Assembly (NCBI RefSeq): GCF_003051005.1
Contig: NZ_QAOW01000008.1
Coordinates: 186,001 to 250,000 of the forward strand
Length of the DNA: 64,000 nucleotides
Source: Rhodococcus sp. OK519
GTDB lineage: Bacteria > Actinomycetota > Actinomycetes > Mycobacteriales > Mycobacteriaceae
Direction of reading: 5' to 3'
How positions within the stretch are numbered: the first letter of the stretch is position 1; the number at the start of each line of letters is the position of its first letter. Positions 24,505-33,414 of the stretch are shown here, piece after piece. The notes under the pieces were generated by a model. It did no database searches. It saw nothing but the letters and a program-made list of their open reading frames with translations, and was not told where the DNA came from. The translations under genes and the position numbers were made by a program.

Positions 24505-25644
24505 TCAGCCCCGACGGGCCAGATTCTCGGCCACTTCACGCTTCCACGATTCGACGGGACGAGTCGTGTCCAATTCGAACTCGAAGCGGTTCACCATGTC
24601 CGGCTCGACATCCGCGATGTCGACGTAGAACTGCTCGTACCACCGCCGCTGCTGGTAGACCGGTCCGTCCTGCTCACACAGCAAGGGGTTGTCGATCCGA
24701 ATCTTGTTGCGCCAGATCTCGACGTCCTGCTCGAAGCCCTTGGTGATGAAGGCACCCATGTTCTCCGCCATCTTCTCGGCCGCGGCGGCATCGAGATGCT
24801 CGGAGTTCCTGACGATCACGCCGTAGGTGAGGACGAAACTGTTCGCGTCGATCGGATAGTGGCAGTTCAGCAGCACCGACTCGATGTCGAATCGATCGTA
24901 GTGATAGGTCAGTTCGTCGATCATGAAAGACGGGCCGTAGTAGGCCGCCGACGAGCTGTTGCCGACCAGTTCGGGCTCGCCGTCCTTACTGGGCGGGCGG
25001 ATGTCCTCACGGCTCACGCCGTTCATGTGCTGAGCTGCAACGTGCCCCTCGAAGACGTTCTTGAAGTACGTCGGGAACGAGCCGTGCACATAGAAGAAAT
25101 GTGCCATGTCAACGTTGTTGTCGATCAGCTCACGGCAGTTCGTCTGCACAACAGTCTGTTTGAAGCCCTTCCAGTCCGTCCACTCGTCCGATGTCGCGCC
25201 CGGGATCCGGGGCGGCGCAACTTCCGCCGGTGGCGGTCTACCCTCGGGATCGTTGTAGACGAACAGCAGACCGTCCTGGTCGAGGGTGTGCCACGACCTC
25301 GTCTTCGCGACGGGGGGAACCCTTCGGGCATAGGGAATGTCGGTGCAGCGGCCGTTGCCGTTCCAGCGCCAGTCGTGGAACGGGCACGCCACCGAGTCGC
25401 CCTTGATCTCGCCCTGGCTCAGGTCACCGCCCATGTGCCGGCAGTACGCGTCGAGCGTCCGGAGTTCACCTGTGCTGTCCGCGAAGATCACCAGCTTGGT
25501 ACCGAACGCCTGAATCGAGTGCGGCTTACCGTCCCGGAACTCCCGGGACAGACCGAGGCAGTGCCAGCCCCGGGCATAGCGTTCCGGCGCGGTGCCGGCC
25601 TCGATCTCGCGGAACTGCTCTTCGGCAGCGCCGGTGTCGGTCAT
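24505..25644 (-). CDS. kshA: 3-ketosteroid 9-alpha-hydroxylase oxygenase subunit
   Basis: A 379-residue Rieske oxygenase. The Rieske ligands are Cys68, His70, Cys87 and His90 (YCRHMGG ... CPFHDW). The mononuclear iron site is in 'LIDNNVDMAHFFYVH' (Asn176, Asp179, His182, His187), the arrangement typical of KshA. It hydroxylates the 3-ketosteroid nucleus at C9, using electrons from the separate reductase KshB, which is not here. Rhodococci have several kshA copies; which one this is cannot be said. Its ATG overlaps the stop of the upstream dehydrogenase (ATGA). Confidence 0.85.
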   Translation of the reverse strand: MTDTGAAEEQFREIEAGTAPERYARGWHCLGLSREFRDGKPHSIQAFGTKLVIFADSTGELRTLDAYCRHMGGDLSQGEIKGDSVACPFHDWRWNGNGRCTDIPYARRVPPVAKTRSWHTLDQDGLLFVYNDPEGRPPPAEVAPPRIPGATSDEWTDWKGFKQTVVQTNCRELIDNNVDMAHFFYVHGSFPTYFKNVFEGHVAAQHMNGVSREDIRPPSKDGEPELVGNSSSAAYYGPSFMIDELTYHYDRFDIESVLLNCHYPIDANSFVLTYGVIVRNSEHLDAAAAEKMAENMGAFITKGFEQDVEIWRNKIRIDNPLLCEQDGPVYQQRRWYEQFYVDIADVEPDMVNRFEFELDTTRPVESWKREVAENLARRG

Positions 25645-26477
25645 GCCGTCACGCGGCCGGCGTGGCCGGCATCGACGGGTAGCACCGTCCCGGAGATGTG
25701 GGCCCCGGCCTCGTCCGCGAAGAAGAGAACCGCCCGAGTGATCTCGCTGGGGTCGAGCCACGGTGTCGGAATGGCGTGCAGCCCTTGCATGATGGTGGCG
25801 ATATCGTCCGGACCGGGAGCATCGAGGTCCGGTCGCATGTGCCGGTAGAGAGTGTCGTTGAGGAGCATGTCGGTGGCGATGTTGCCCGGGGCGATCGCGT
25901 TGACCGTGACGCCGGACTCGGCGAGGTCGAGCGCGGCGCTCTTGGTCAGGCCGATCACGCCCCACTTCGATGCGCAGTAGGCAGCCATGTTGGTGTTGCC
26001 CTGACGCCCCAGCATCGACGAGATCGTGACGATCCGGCCGTAGCCCTGCGCGATCATCGTCGGCGCGACAGTGGCAACAGTGTTGAACACCCCGGTCAGA
26101 TTGGTGCCGATCACCTCGTCCCACACCGCCGACGACGTGTCCTGCACGGCGCCCTGAACGGACACCCCGGCATTGGCGACGGCGATGTCGATCCGGCCGA
26201 ACTCCGCGAGACCCTGCGCGACAGCCGACTCCATCGCCGAGCGATCGCCGGAGTCCGCCTTGACCGCGAGGCAACGGCGTCCGGTCTTCTCCACCAGGCG
26301 CACGGTTTCCTCGAGATCGTCCACGGTCGGCATCGGATATCCGACGACATCCACGGCCTCGCAGCGGTCGGTGACGATCACGTCGGCGCCGCCCTCCGCG
26401 AATGCGATGGCATGTGAGCGTCCCTGCCCGCGCGCCCCGCCGGTGATCAGAGCAACCCGTCCTTCGAAACGATTCAT
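25641..26477 (-). CDS. Mycofactocin-coupled SDR-family oxidoreductase
   Basis: A 278-residue short-chain dehydrogenase. The nucleotide-binding turn reads 'ITGGARGQGRSHA' and is followed by an insertion ('CEAVDVVGYPMPTVDDLEETV') typical of mycofactocin-dependent SDRs (carveol-dehydrogenase type), which hold NAD tightly. The catalytic Tyr/Lys are in 'YCASKWG' near residue 158. It probably oxidises a steroid or terpenoid alcohol feeding KshA, with which it is coupled. Upstream lies the IclR regulator on the same strand. Confidence 0.82.
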   Translation of the reverse strand: MNRFEGRVALITGGARGQGRSHAIAFAEGGADVIVTDRCEAVDVVGYPMPTVDDLEETVRLVEKTGRRCLAVKADSGDRSAMESAVAQGLAEFGRIDIAVANAGVSVQGAVQDTSSAVWDEVIGTNLTGVFNTVATVAPTMIAQGYGRIVTISSMLGRQGNTNMAAYCASKWGVIGLTKSAALDLAESGVTVNAIAPGNIATDMLLNDTLYRHMRPDLDAPGPDDIATIMQGLHAIPTPWLDPSEITRAVLFFADEAGAHISGTVLPVDAGHAGRVTA

Positions 26478-26568
26478 CGCGACCCTTCCCTCGTGTGCGG
26501 TTCGGGTCAGTGAGCCACGACGTCACCGCCGGTGGCGCGCCCATCTCGCCGCATGAGACGAACGGCGG

Positions 26569-27336
26569 TCAGACGGCCCTCGCCAGCGCGGCGGCGGCCT
26601 CCCGCATGACCGGCACGAGGCTCTCGGGGCGCAGTGAACCGGCGTCGCCCGCGACGGACAGGGAGACGGCGGCGCCGTCCCTCGACCGCACGGCGCAGCC
26701 GAGGCTGCCGATGGTCTGCATCTCGGCGCCGATCCCCGTGGCCGCGGTCTCGAAGGCAATGCCCTTCCGGTTCCGGATCCGGGCCAGTTCCGCGTGCAGG
26801 GCGGGCATCGTCCAGTGAGGATCCGCACCCGGGCGGGCGAGGGCGGGACCCACCACGTCGTCCACCTCCTCCGGGCTCAGCAGCGCGAGCATGGAACGGC
26901 CGCCGGCCCCTCGGTGCGCCGGAAACCTTCCCCCGACGCGTGACCGGAGCACCTGCGCGTACGGCCCGCCGATCTTGTCGAGGAAGTACTCCTGTCCACC
27001 GTCGAGCACCCCCAGGTGGATCACCATTCCGGTGCGCAGGAACAAGTCCTGAAGGATGCCGCTGGCGCCCATGCGGATCCGGGCGTGGTCGGCTTGAGGA
27101 CCGACCGCACCGAGAGCGCGGGGTCCGAGGCGGAAGTTTCGCCCCCACCGGGTGAGCCAGTCCAGGTCGATCATCTCGACGATGATCCGGTGCGTGCTGG
27201 ACCGGGGCAGCCCGGAGCGGCGTGCGATCTGGTCGAGGCTGAGATCGACGTTCGGGTCGTCGAACGCGTCGATGATCCGCGTCATCCGGGTCAGGAGGGA
27301 CTCCCGACCGGAGCGTCGTACCGGCACCGCAGACAT
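26569..27336 (-). CDS. IclR-family transcriptional regulator
   Basis: A 255-residue regulator with an N-terminal winged helix ('LLTRMTRIIDAF', 'LSLDQIARRSGLPRSSTHRII') and a C-terminal IclR effector domain ('MVIHLGVLDGGQEYFLDKI', 'AHRGAGGRSMLALL', 'GIAFETAATGIGAEM'). The ATG at 27336 has GGAGGG upstream; a GTG six codons earlier is possible. It likely controls the kshA-SDR genes and perhaps the divergent gene at 27535; the 198-bp space between them would hold the operator. Confidence 0.82.
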   Translation of the reverse strand: MSAVPVRRSGRESLLTRMTRIIDAFDDPNVDLSLDQIARRSGLPRSSTHRIIVEMIDLDWLTRWGRNFRLGPRALGAVGPQADHARIRMGASGILQDLFLRTGMVIHLGVLDGGQEYFLDKIGGPYAQVLRSRVGGRFPAHRGAGGRSMLALLSPEEVDDVVGPALARPGADPHWTMPALHAELARIRNRKGIAFETAATGIGAEMQTIGSLGCAVRSRDGAAVSLSVAGDAGSLRPESLVPVMREAAAALARAV

Positions 27337-27534
27337 GGCTTCTGTGCCCTCCACTCGACTCGGAGCGCCCTACACGGCCCGTCCGGCACAGTGTAGTGAG
27401 CTACGCCACGAATTCGACCGCATCGCCACTCTCGGTCCCGGAAACGGGTTGTCCCGCGAGGTGAGATGGTGCCGCGCCGACACGCCCGCAAACCATATTG
27501 TCCCGACACCGAAACACGCACGCGAGGAGATGAA

Positions 27535-27987
27535 GTGACCGACACCGACATCGGCCGAATCGAACGCATGGTGGCGTTGGCGCGTGAACATGCGGCGGCC
27601 GAGTCGCGAGGAGACGTGGAAGGGACGTTGGCCACGCTCGAGAGCGACTGCCTGTACGAGCTGCAGCCGGCGGGCCTCGCCTTCCGCGGCCTGGACGCGG
27701 CAGCCGCGGCGTACCGGCACTTCTTCGCGGAGTTCTCGCCGCGCAGTACCGGGACCCTGGTGCAGGAGTGGTACTCCGAAGATTGTCTCGGTCAGGAGTA
27801 CCGCATCGATCACGTCTCGCCCGACGGCGAACGCAGCACCCACTCGGTCATCGGCATCATCACCTTCGGTCGCAACCTACTGTCCGGCGAACGCATTTAT
27901 GCCACAGAGGCTTTGCAGCGCCTGATGTACGGAAACCAGGTCGTCGACGACGCCGTGCCGCTGGGCCCGGCCTTCGACGGCAACTGA
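27535..27987 (+). CDS. SnoaL-like/NTF2-fold protein
   Basis: A 150-residue polyketide-cyclase/NTF2-fold protein: 'GDVEGTLATLESDCLYELQPAGLAFRG' gives the usual helix-helix-strand start. The GTG start has CGAGGAG 6 bases upstream; the longer ORF upstream is not coding. Such proteins are isomerases, hydratases or binding proteins in steroid and aromatic pathways; the position opposite the IclR gene fits steroid catabolism. Confidence 0.65.
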   Translation: MTDTDIGRIERMVALAREHAAAESRGDVEGTLATLESDCLYELQPAGLAFRGLDAAAAAYRHFFAEFSPRSTGTLVQEWYSEDCLGQEYRIDHVSPDGERSTHSVIGIITFGRNLLSGERIYATEALQRLMYGNQVVDDAVPLGPAFDGN

Positions 27988-28037
27988 CCGCGATCCCACA
28001 CGATCCATTCGATCGGCCTGACGACGCAGCGGTCACT

Positions 28038-28520
28038 TCATACGGCGTTGTCCAGGCCGAGGAAGACCTTCGCGATGCGCCACTCGCCGTCCGCGTCTTC
28101 CAGTGTGAACGTGTAGAAGCCGGTTGCGATCACCGTCGCCTTCCCGCCCGCATTCGACGTCAGCATCAGGTAGGCCGAGACCACCGCTGCGCCGGCGCCC
28201 GCACGGCGGAAGACCGTGTTGATCAGATTGTGCCGTCGCTGGTCAGTCTGCGCTTCCGCCGCCTCTCGCACCAGGTTACGAATCGCCGCGCGCCCGACGA
28301 CGGGGCCCTGCTCGACGTGACCGGCGATGTCGGCCGTCCAGGTGGCGCCTTCGGTCAGAGTGTCCCCCAACGCCACGAGATCTCCGTGGTCCAGGGCGAA
28401 CGCGTAGCGGGCCAGCGTTTGCTGGACCGCAAGCCGGCCGGCGGGATCGAGGTCCACCTCTCCCATCGGTGTCGTGTCGAGGTGGCTGCGTCCCCAGCCG
28501 TACGCCGCAGTTGTCGTCAC
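28038..28520 (-). CDS. SnoaL-like nuclear-transport-factor-2 family protein
   Basis: A 160-residue NTF2-fold protein with 'QTLARYAFALDHGDLVALGDTLTEGATWTADI' near residue 33 and 'GFYTFTLEDADGEWRIAKVFLGLD' at the C-terminus. These proteins often isomerise or dehydrate ring substrates. It is monocistronic and faces the other NTF2-fold gene; the two are only distantly similar. Confidence 0.65.
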   Translation of the reverse strand: MTTTAAYGWGRSHLDTTPMGEVDLDPAGRLAVQQTLARYAFALDHGDLVALGDTLTEGATWTADIAGHVEQGPVVGRAAIRNLVREAAEAQTDQRRHNLINTVFRRAGAGAAVVSAYLMLTSNAGGKATVIATGFYTFTLEDADGEWRIAKVFLGLDNAV

Positions 28521-28614
28521 ATCAATCCTTTCTCATGCTCGGTCGTCGAATGAAAGATCGTGCGCAGCAACATTTGTCGCCCGACGCACACGGGGCTGGA
28601 CGCGAACGCCACGT

Positions 28615-29652
28615 CTAGGCGTCGGAGAATCGGCGCGTTCCCTGAGCGACCGTGAGCACGATCTTGCCTTGGATGTGCCCCTGCGCGGCGCGTTCGTGCG
28701 CGGCGCGGGCATCCTCGAGCGGAAAGGTGCTGTCGATGGCGACGCGAATCGCGCCCGCGTCGAGCAGGCGTCCCAGTTCGGCGAGTTGCGCTCCGTTCGA
28801 GCGGACCTGGGCTCCCGAGACCGTGACACCCAACTCGGCCGTCTCTTCTTCCTCGAACTCGCCGAAGAACACGGGGAACAGCGCGCCCCCGCGGGCAAGG
28901 GTGCGCAGGAAGCGATTGCTCTCGGAGCCGCCGACGGTGTCGAGAACGAGGTCGACGTCGTGCACCAGATCCTCGGGACGGCCTCTGGTGTAGTCGATGA
29001 ACTCGTCGGCACCGAGGCCTCGCAGGAACGACTCGTGGCGACCCGATGCCACCGCGATGACACGTGCGCCCTTCCACTTCGCGAGTTGCAGCGCGAGGTG
29101 TCCCACTCCGCCCGCGGCGCCGTTGACGAGCACCGTCACGTCGGGACCGAGGGGCACCGGGCGATGCTTGGCCGCCTGGAAGGGCGAGGGATGGTCATGC
29201 CCGACCTCGATCAGGAACTGCCATGCGGTGAGCCCGGACATAGGCACGGCGGCAGCCTGCACGTGATCGATACCGGCCGGCTTCAACGCGAGATCCGACG
29301 CAGGCGCGGCCACGTACTCGGCGTAGGTGTGGCCGTCGAAACTGGGGAAGCGGAGGAGGCCGAAAACTTCGTCACCTACGGAGAATCCGTCCACATCCGC
29401 GCCGACGGCCTCGACCACACCCGACATGTCCGTCCCCGGGACCACGGGCAGGTCGAACGCCGGCCTCGTCTCCGGGGGCAGGTTGGACATGCCGTCGCGC
29501 AGGTACCAGTCCGGAGGATTGACGCCGACCGCGTGCACACGAACGAGCACCTCGCCCGGCCCCGGATCGGGAACCGGCACCTCGTCGTAATGGAGTACAT
29601 CGGGACCGCCGTGCTCATGTAGCCGGATCGCCCGCATCGTGTTCGTTGCCAT
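28615..29652 (-). CDS. NADP-dependent quinone-oxidoreductase-type MDR enzyme
   Basis: A 345-residue zinc-independent medium-chain reductase: GroES-like N-terminus ('HEHGGPDVLHYDEVPVPDPGPGEVLVRVHAVGVNPPDW'), and a nucleotide-binding motif 'VNGAAGGVGHLALQLA' near residue 165. Members reduce quinones or enones with NADPH. The ATG at 29652 has AGGAG upstream; the longer frame runs into the operator region. The divergent TetR gene, with three phased operators between, almost certainly regulates it. Confidence 0.82.
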   Translation of the reverse strand: MATNTMRAIRLHEHGGPDVLHYDEVPVPDPGPGEVLVRVHAVGVNPPDWYLRDGMSNLPPETRPAFDLPVVPGTDMSGVVEAVGADVDGFSVGDEVFGLLRFPSFDGHTYAEYVAAPASDLALKPAGIDHVQAAAVPMSGLTAWQFLIEVGHDHPSPFQAAKHRPVPLGPDVTVLVNGAAGGVGHLALQLAKWKGARVIAVASGRHESFLRGLGADEFIDYTRGRPEDLVHDVDLVLDTVGGSESNRFLRTLARGGALFPVFFGEFEEEETAELGVTVSGAQVRSNGAQLAELGRLLDAGAIRVAIDSTFPLEDARAAHERAAQGHIQGKIVLTVAQGTRRFSDA

Positions 29653-29689
29653 CGATTTCTCCTGCTCGTGCATCGAGATAGACTCATTC

Positions 29690-29744
29690 GGATCAGCGAT
29701 CCACATAAATGGATCACTGATCCGAATATACGGACCAGTGATCC
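29690..29744. promoter_or_regulatory. Three phased copies of a 13-bp operator between TetR and reductase genes
   Basis: The palindrome GGATCA-N-TGATCC occurs at 29690-29702 (GGATCAGCGATCC), 29711-29723 (GGATCACTGATCC, perfect) and 29732-29744 (GGACCAGTGATCC). Start-to-start spacing is exactly 21 bp both times, two helical turns, so three repressor dimers would line up on one face. The array lies between the divergent starts at 29652 and 29764 and therefore should control both genes. Confidence 0.8.
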
Positions 29745-29763
29745 ACATAGTCAAGGAGAGCGG

Positions 29764-30357
29764 ATGCGTGCCGACGCGCGAAAGAACCGCGACCACCTGC
29801 TCGCAGTAGCGGGCGCCGCCATCGCCGAGCAGGGCGTCGACGTGTCACTGCGCGACATCGCACGCCGAGCGGAGGTCGGACTTGCGACGCTGTTGCGTCA
29901 CTTCCCCACCCGCGAGGCACTGCTCGACGCACTGCTCCGCACGAGCTTCGACGAACTGACGACCAAGGCCGACGAGCTCGAGAAGTGGAGCTCACCCGAG
30001 GACGCTCTCGTTTCGTGGCTCCGCGACTGCGTCGTGTGCGCAACCGAGTACCGGGGGGTGACGACGCTGATGGCAGCCGCCATCGAGGACACCGATTCCG
30101 CACTCCACGATTCGTGCGTCGCCATGCGCGCAGCCGGTGCCCACCTCCTCGTCCGCGCCCAGGAGGTGGGCACCGCGCGGACCGACCTCGATGGCACCGA
30201 TCTCTTCGCGCTGGTGGCGGCGCTTTCATGGCTCGGAGATCAACCCGCGCTCGCGCCGCGCACCGATCACCTCTTCGATGTTGTCGCGAGCGCGATCCTG
30301 GCGAGCGCAGGCAGCAGCGATGCCGGGCGGGGACGTCCCCCGCAGAATGTCAGCTGA
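29764..30357 (+). CDS. TetR-family repressor
   Basis: A 197-residue regulator with an N-terminal TetR helix-turn-helix ('NRDHLLAVAGAAIAEQG', 'VSLRDIARRAEVGLATLLRHFPTREALLDAL', residues about 8-55) and a variable ligand-binding C-terminal domain. The ATG has AAGGAGAG upstream; an in-frame ATG 32 codons earlier lies inside the operator array and is rejected. It likely represses itself and the divergent reductase until a quinone or electrophile binds. Confidence 0.85.
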   Translation: MRADARKNRDHLLAVAGAAIAEQGVDVSLRDIARRAEVGLATLLRHFPTREALLDALLRTSFDELTTKADELEKWSSPEDALVSWLRDCVVCATEYRGVTTLMAAAIEDTDSALHDSCVAMRAAGAHLLVRAQEVGTARTDLDGTDLFALVAALSWLGDQPALAPRTDHLFDVVASAILASAGSSDAGRGRPPQNVS

Positions 30358-30434
30358 ATCGGCACGCGCACAACGGCTTCGTAGCGGCGGCCAGGGAGGG
30401 GATTCCTCTCGGCCACCGCATATGGACTCCGCGG

Positions 30435-31352
30435 TCACAGTGCACTTCGGGTCGCCGGCTGTCGGACCAGGAGATCGCGAAGCACAGCGACGATCTCGTC
30501 CGACGACTCCTCCGCCATGAAGTGGCCCGCGTTCGTCGTCCGGTGGACCAGGTCGGGCGCCCAGGCCCGCCACAGCCCGACGGCGTCGTAGCCGAGAGCG
30601 TCACCCCAGTCCTGCTGGACGACGGTGACCGGCATCGTCAATCGGCGTCCCGACTCGCGGTCGGCGCGGTCGTGTTCGACGTCGATCCCGGCCGACGCCC
30701 GGTAGTCGGCGACGATCGACGGCACGGCCTCCCGCGACGCCCGAAGATATTCGGCGCGAACGTCGTCGGGGATCGCGGCACTGTTCTGCGTCCACACATC
30801 GAGGAAGTACCCGAAGAAGGCATCGGCGCTCGCCTCGATCATCCGCTCCGGAAGGCCCGGCGGTTGCGCCATCAGGTAGAGATGGAACGCCACGGCCGCG
30901 TTCGCGCCGTGCAGCACGTCCCACATGTCGAGGGTGGGCAGCACGTCGAGGGTCGCGAGGTGCGTAATGGTGTCGGGATGATCCAGCGCCGCGCGGACCG
31001 CGACGAGGGCGCCGCGATCGTGGCCGGCCAGGGCGAAGCGGTCGTGGCCGAGCGCTGCGGCCACGGCCACGATGTCAGCCGCCATGGTGCGCTTGGAGTA
31101 CACGTCGGGGCTCGCCTCGACCGGCTTGTCGCTCGTGCCGTATCCACGCAGGTCCGGGCAGATGACCGTGTGATCGGAGGCGAGCGCGCGGGCAACGTGG
31201 CGCCACATGAGGTGGGTCTGCGGGAATCCGTGCAGGAGTACGATCGGGGCGCCCGTCCCGCCGGTAGCGACGTTGAGGTCGATGCCGTCGGCCGCGGTCA
31301 ACCGCTGATAGTCGAAGCCGGGAATCGTGGGCCTGGGGTGCACTGCGGACAT
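30435..31352 (-). CDS. Alpha/beta hydrolase, haloacetate-dehalogenase-like
   Basis: A 305-residue hydrolase: oxyanion region 'IVLLHGFPQTHLMW' near residue 40, nucleophile elbow 'AGHDRGALVA' with an aspartate nucleophile, and catalytic His in 'TNAGHFMAEE' near the C-terminus. The GHDRG elbow and 'CPDLRGYGTSDKP' are seen in fluoro/haloacetate dehalogenases and epoxide hydrolases. The substrate is inferred only from that pattern. Confidence 0.75.
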   Translation of the reverse strand: MSAVHPRPTIPGFDYQRLTAADGIDLNVATGGTGAPIVLLHGFPQTHLMWRHVARALASDHTVICPDLRGYGTSDKPVEASPDVYSKRTMAADIVAVAAALGHDRFALAGHDRGALVAVRAALDHPDTITHLATLDVLPTLDMWDVLHGANAAVAFHLYLMAQPPGLPERMIEASADAFFGYFLDVWTQNSAAIPDDVRAEYLRASREAVPSIVADYRASAGIDVEHDRADRESGRRLTMPVTVVQQDWGDALGYDAVGLWRAWAPDLVHRTTNAGHFMAEESSDEIVAVLRDLLVRQPATRSAL

Positions 31353-31445
31353 GTGTCGGTCCTTTCGCTGCCGGTGATGCGCTGTCCACCCTGGCGGGGC
31401 CGGATGAGCATTCGATGAGCAAATGACGGGAAGGGGCGCGCACCG

Positions 31446-33404
31446 GTGTCGACAACGTTCGGCGTACTCGGTCCGACCTCGGCGTGGGACGACAAGGGGC
31501 GTCCAGTCGCGTTGAGGGGTCCACGCCATCGCGCGGTCCTCGCCCGCCTGCTTGCGGCGCGCGGCCGTGTCGTCCCGCTGGGCGTGCTGATCGACGACCT
31601 CTGGGAGGATCCGCCCGACGGTGCTCCCAGCGCCGTGCGCACGTTCGTCGCCGCGCTACGCAGATCCCTCGAACCGGACCGGCCCCCACGCGCTGCCGCC
31701 ACTCTGCTCGTCACCGAGGGGCCCGGATATGCGATACGCCCCGACCCGGACGCGGTCGACGCCTGGAACTTCGAGCGGATGGTCACCGAGGCCGCGGCCC
31801 TGCCTCCGGCCCACTCCCGCCAACTCCTCGACGCTGCGCTCGCGTCGTGGCGTGGGCCCGCCTACGCCGACGTCGACGAGATGGATTGGGCGCGAAGCGA
31901 ACGCGCACGCCTGGAGCAGCTCCGGCTGGTGGCCGTGGAACGCCGAGCGGAGGCCCTCCTGGCACTCGATCGGGCAGCCGACGCCGTCCCGGACCTCGAC
32001 GCGCACGTCACCGAGCATCCGTGGCGGGAGGAGGGGTGGCGGCTGCTCGGTCTCGCGCTCTACCGCTGCGGTCGGCAGGGCGAGTCGCTCGCCGTGCTGC
32101 GCCGCGCGCGGGCGCTGCTCGCGGACGACCTCGGGATCGATCCGTCCCCCGCGCTGACCCAGCTGGAAGTCGATGTCCTACAGCAGAATCCGGCACTGAC
32201 TCCGGCTCGCGGCGGCACCGGCACGGAGCAGGTCTTCACCGCCGCGGCCGCGGCCTACCATCGGGTTTCCGGTGCCGGTTCCCGAGCCCAGCTCGAATCC
32301 GCGGTGAGCCTGCTGCGGAGTCTCGCGGTCACCGGCGGCGCCGGACTGACCGCAGCCCGCGAGCAACGGCTCGCAACCATCACCGCCGCAGAGCAACTCG
32401 GCGATCCCGTGCTCACCGCCCGGGTGATCGGAAGCTACGACGTGCCCGGCGTCTGGGCGCGCTCCGACGACCCCGAACAGGCGGCACGCGTCGTCGCGGC
32501 CGCCCGGCGTGCACTGACGGCCCTGCCCGACGGCAACGACAGTGTGCGCTCCCGGCTGCTCGCGGTCATCGCGATGGAGTCGCGCGGCACCCGCGACGTG
32601 GCCGCGGTCCGCGCGGCCGCGGAATCCGAGCGCCTGGCCCGCGACCTCGACGATCCCGCCCTGCTGGCACATGCCCTGAGCGGAGTGTTCATGCAGTCGT
32701 TCCACCGCTGCGGGCTTGCGCCCGAACGTGATTCCATCGGATGCGAGGTGCTTGCCCTGGCGCGACGGCACGCGTTGGTGAACTTCGAGGTCCTCGGCCA
32801 CCTGATCCGCATGCAGGCACTCGGCGGACTGGGACGCTTCGACGATGCGGACCGCGAGGCCGACGCCGCAGAGGCGCTCGGCGCAATGCACGAGCGTCCG
32901 CTGGTGGCGCCGTTCGTCGCGTGGTACCGCGCGATGCGCCGTTCGGCGATCGGAATCCCCTGGGCGGAAGCAGAATCGGAGTACCACAGCGCCGATCGAA
33001 GCCTCGCGGGCTCCGGCATGCCGGGAGTGGACCGCGGAATCCTGCCATTGGCCCTGCTCTGCCTGCGCGTGTGGCAGCGTCGGCCGCTCGCGTTCGATCC
33101 CGGCACGGACTGGGGCCCGTACGAACCGTGGGCGCGGCCGCTGATCCTGCTGGCCGAGGACGATCGGGATCGGGCTGCTGCCGCGGCACGATCACTTCCC
33201 GATCCGCCCGCAGACCACCTCGCCGAGGCGCTGTGGGCGCTGACCGCGACGGCGGCGGTCGCAGTGAACGACACCGCGCTCATGAGGCGGAGCCGGGACG
33301 CGCTGGTTCCGGCGGCAGGGCAGATCGCTGGCGCGTCGAGCGGACTGCTGACCGCAGGCCCCGTCGACCACTACCTTGCGATGCTGTCGGACGCACTCGG
33401 CTGA
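31446..33404 (+). CDS. SARP/BTAD-type transcriptional regulator
   Basis: A 652-residue regulator beginning with an OmpR-like winged helix ('FGVLGPTSAWDDKGRPVALRGPRHRAVLARLL', 'DDLWEDPPDGAPSAVRTFVAALRR') and a bacterial transcriptional activation domain (about residues 95-245, 'AWNFERMVTEAAAL' through 'LGIDPSPALTQLEVDVL'). The remaining 400 residues are helical repeats without a visible Walker ATPase, unlike AfsR. It starts at GTG 93 bases from the divergent hydrolase gene, which it may regulate. Confidence 0.8.
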   Translation: MSTTFGVLGPTSAWDDKGRPVALRGPRHRAVLARLLAARGRVVPLGVLIDDLWEDPPDGAPSAVRTFVAALRRSLEPDRPPRAAATLLVTEGPGYAIRPDPDAVDAWNFERMVTEAAALPPAHSRQLLDAALASWRGPAYADVDEMDWARSERARLEQLRLVAVERRAEALLALDRAADAVPDLDAHVTEHPWREEGWRLLGLALYRCGRQGESLAVLRRARALLADDLGIDPSPALTQLEVDVLQQNPALTPARGGTGTEQVFTAAAAAYHRVSGAGSRAQLESAVSLLRSLAVTGGAGLTAAREQRLATITAAEQLGDPVLTARVIGSYDVPGVWARSDDPEQAARVVAAARRALTALPDGNDSVRSRLLAVIAMESRGTRDVAAVRAAAESERLARDLDDPALLAHALSGVFMQSFHRCGLAPERDSIGCEVLALARRHALVNFEVLGHLIRMQALGGLGRFDDADREADAAEALGAMHERPLVAPFVAWYRAMRRSAIGIPWAEAESEYHSADRSLAGSGMPGVDRGILPLALLCLRVWQRRPLAFDPGTDWGPYEPWARPLILLAEDDRDRAAAAARSLPDPPADHLAEALWALTATAAVAVNDTALMRRSRDALVPAAGQIAGASSGLLTAGPVDHYLAMLSDALG

Positions 33405-33414
33405 CGTCGGATCG

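Noticed and set aside
27466-27534. Upstream GTG start for the NTF2-fold gene
   Set aside because: The extra residues are basic noise; the GTG at 27535 has a strong ribosome-binding site and starts the fold.
28517-29077. Large ORFs antisense to the quinone reductase
   Set aside because: Shadow frames of the reductase with no start signals and improbable composition.
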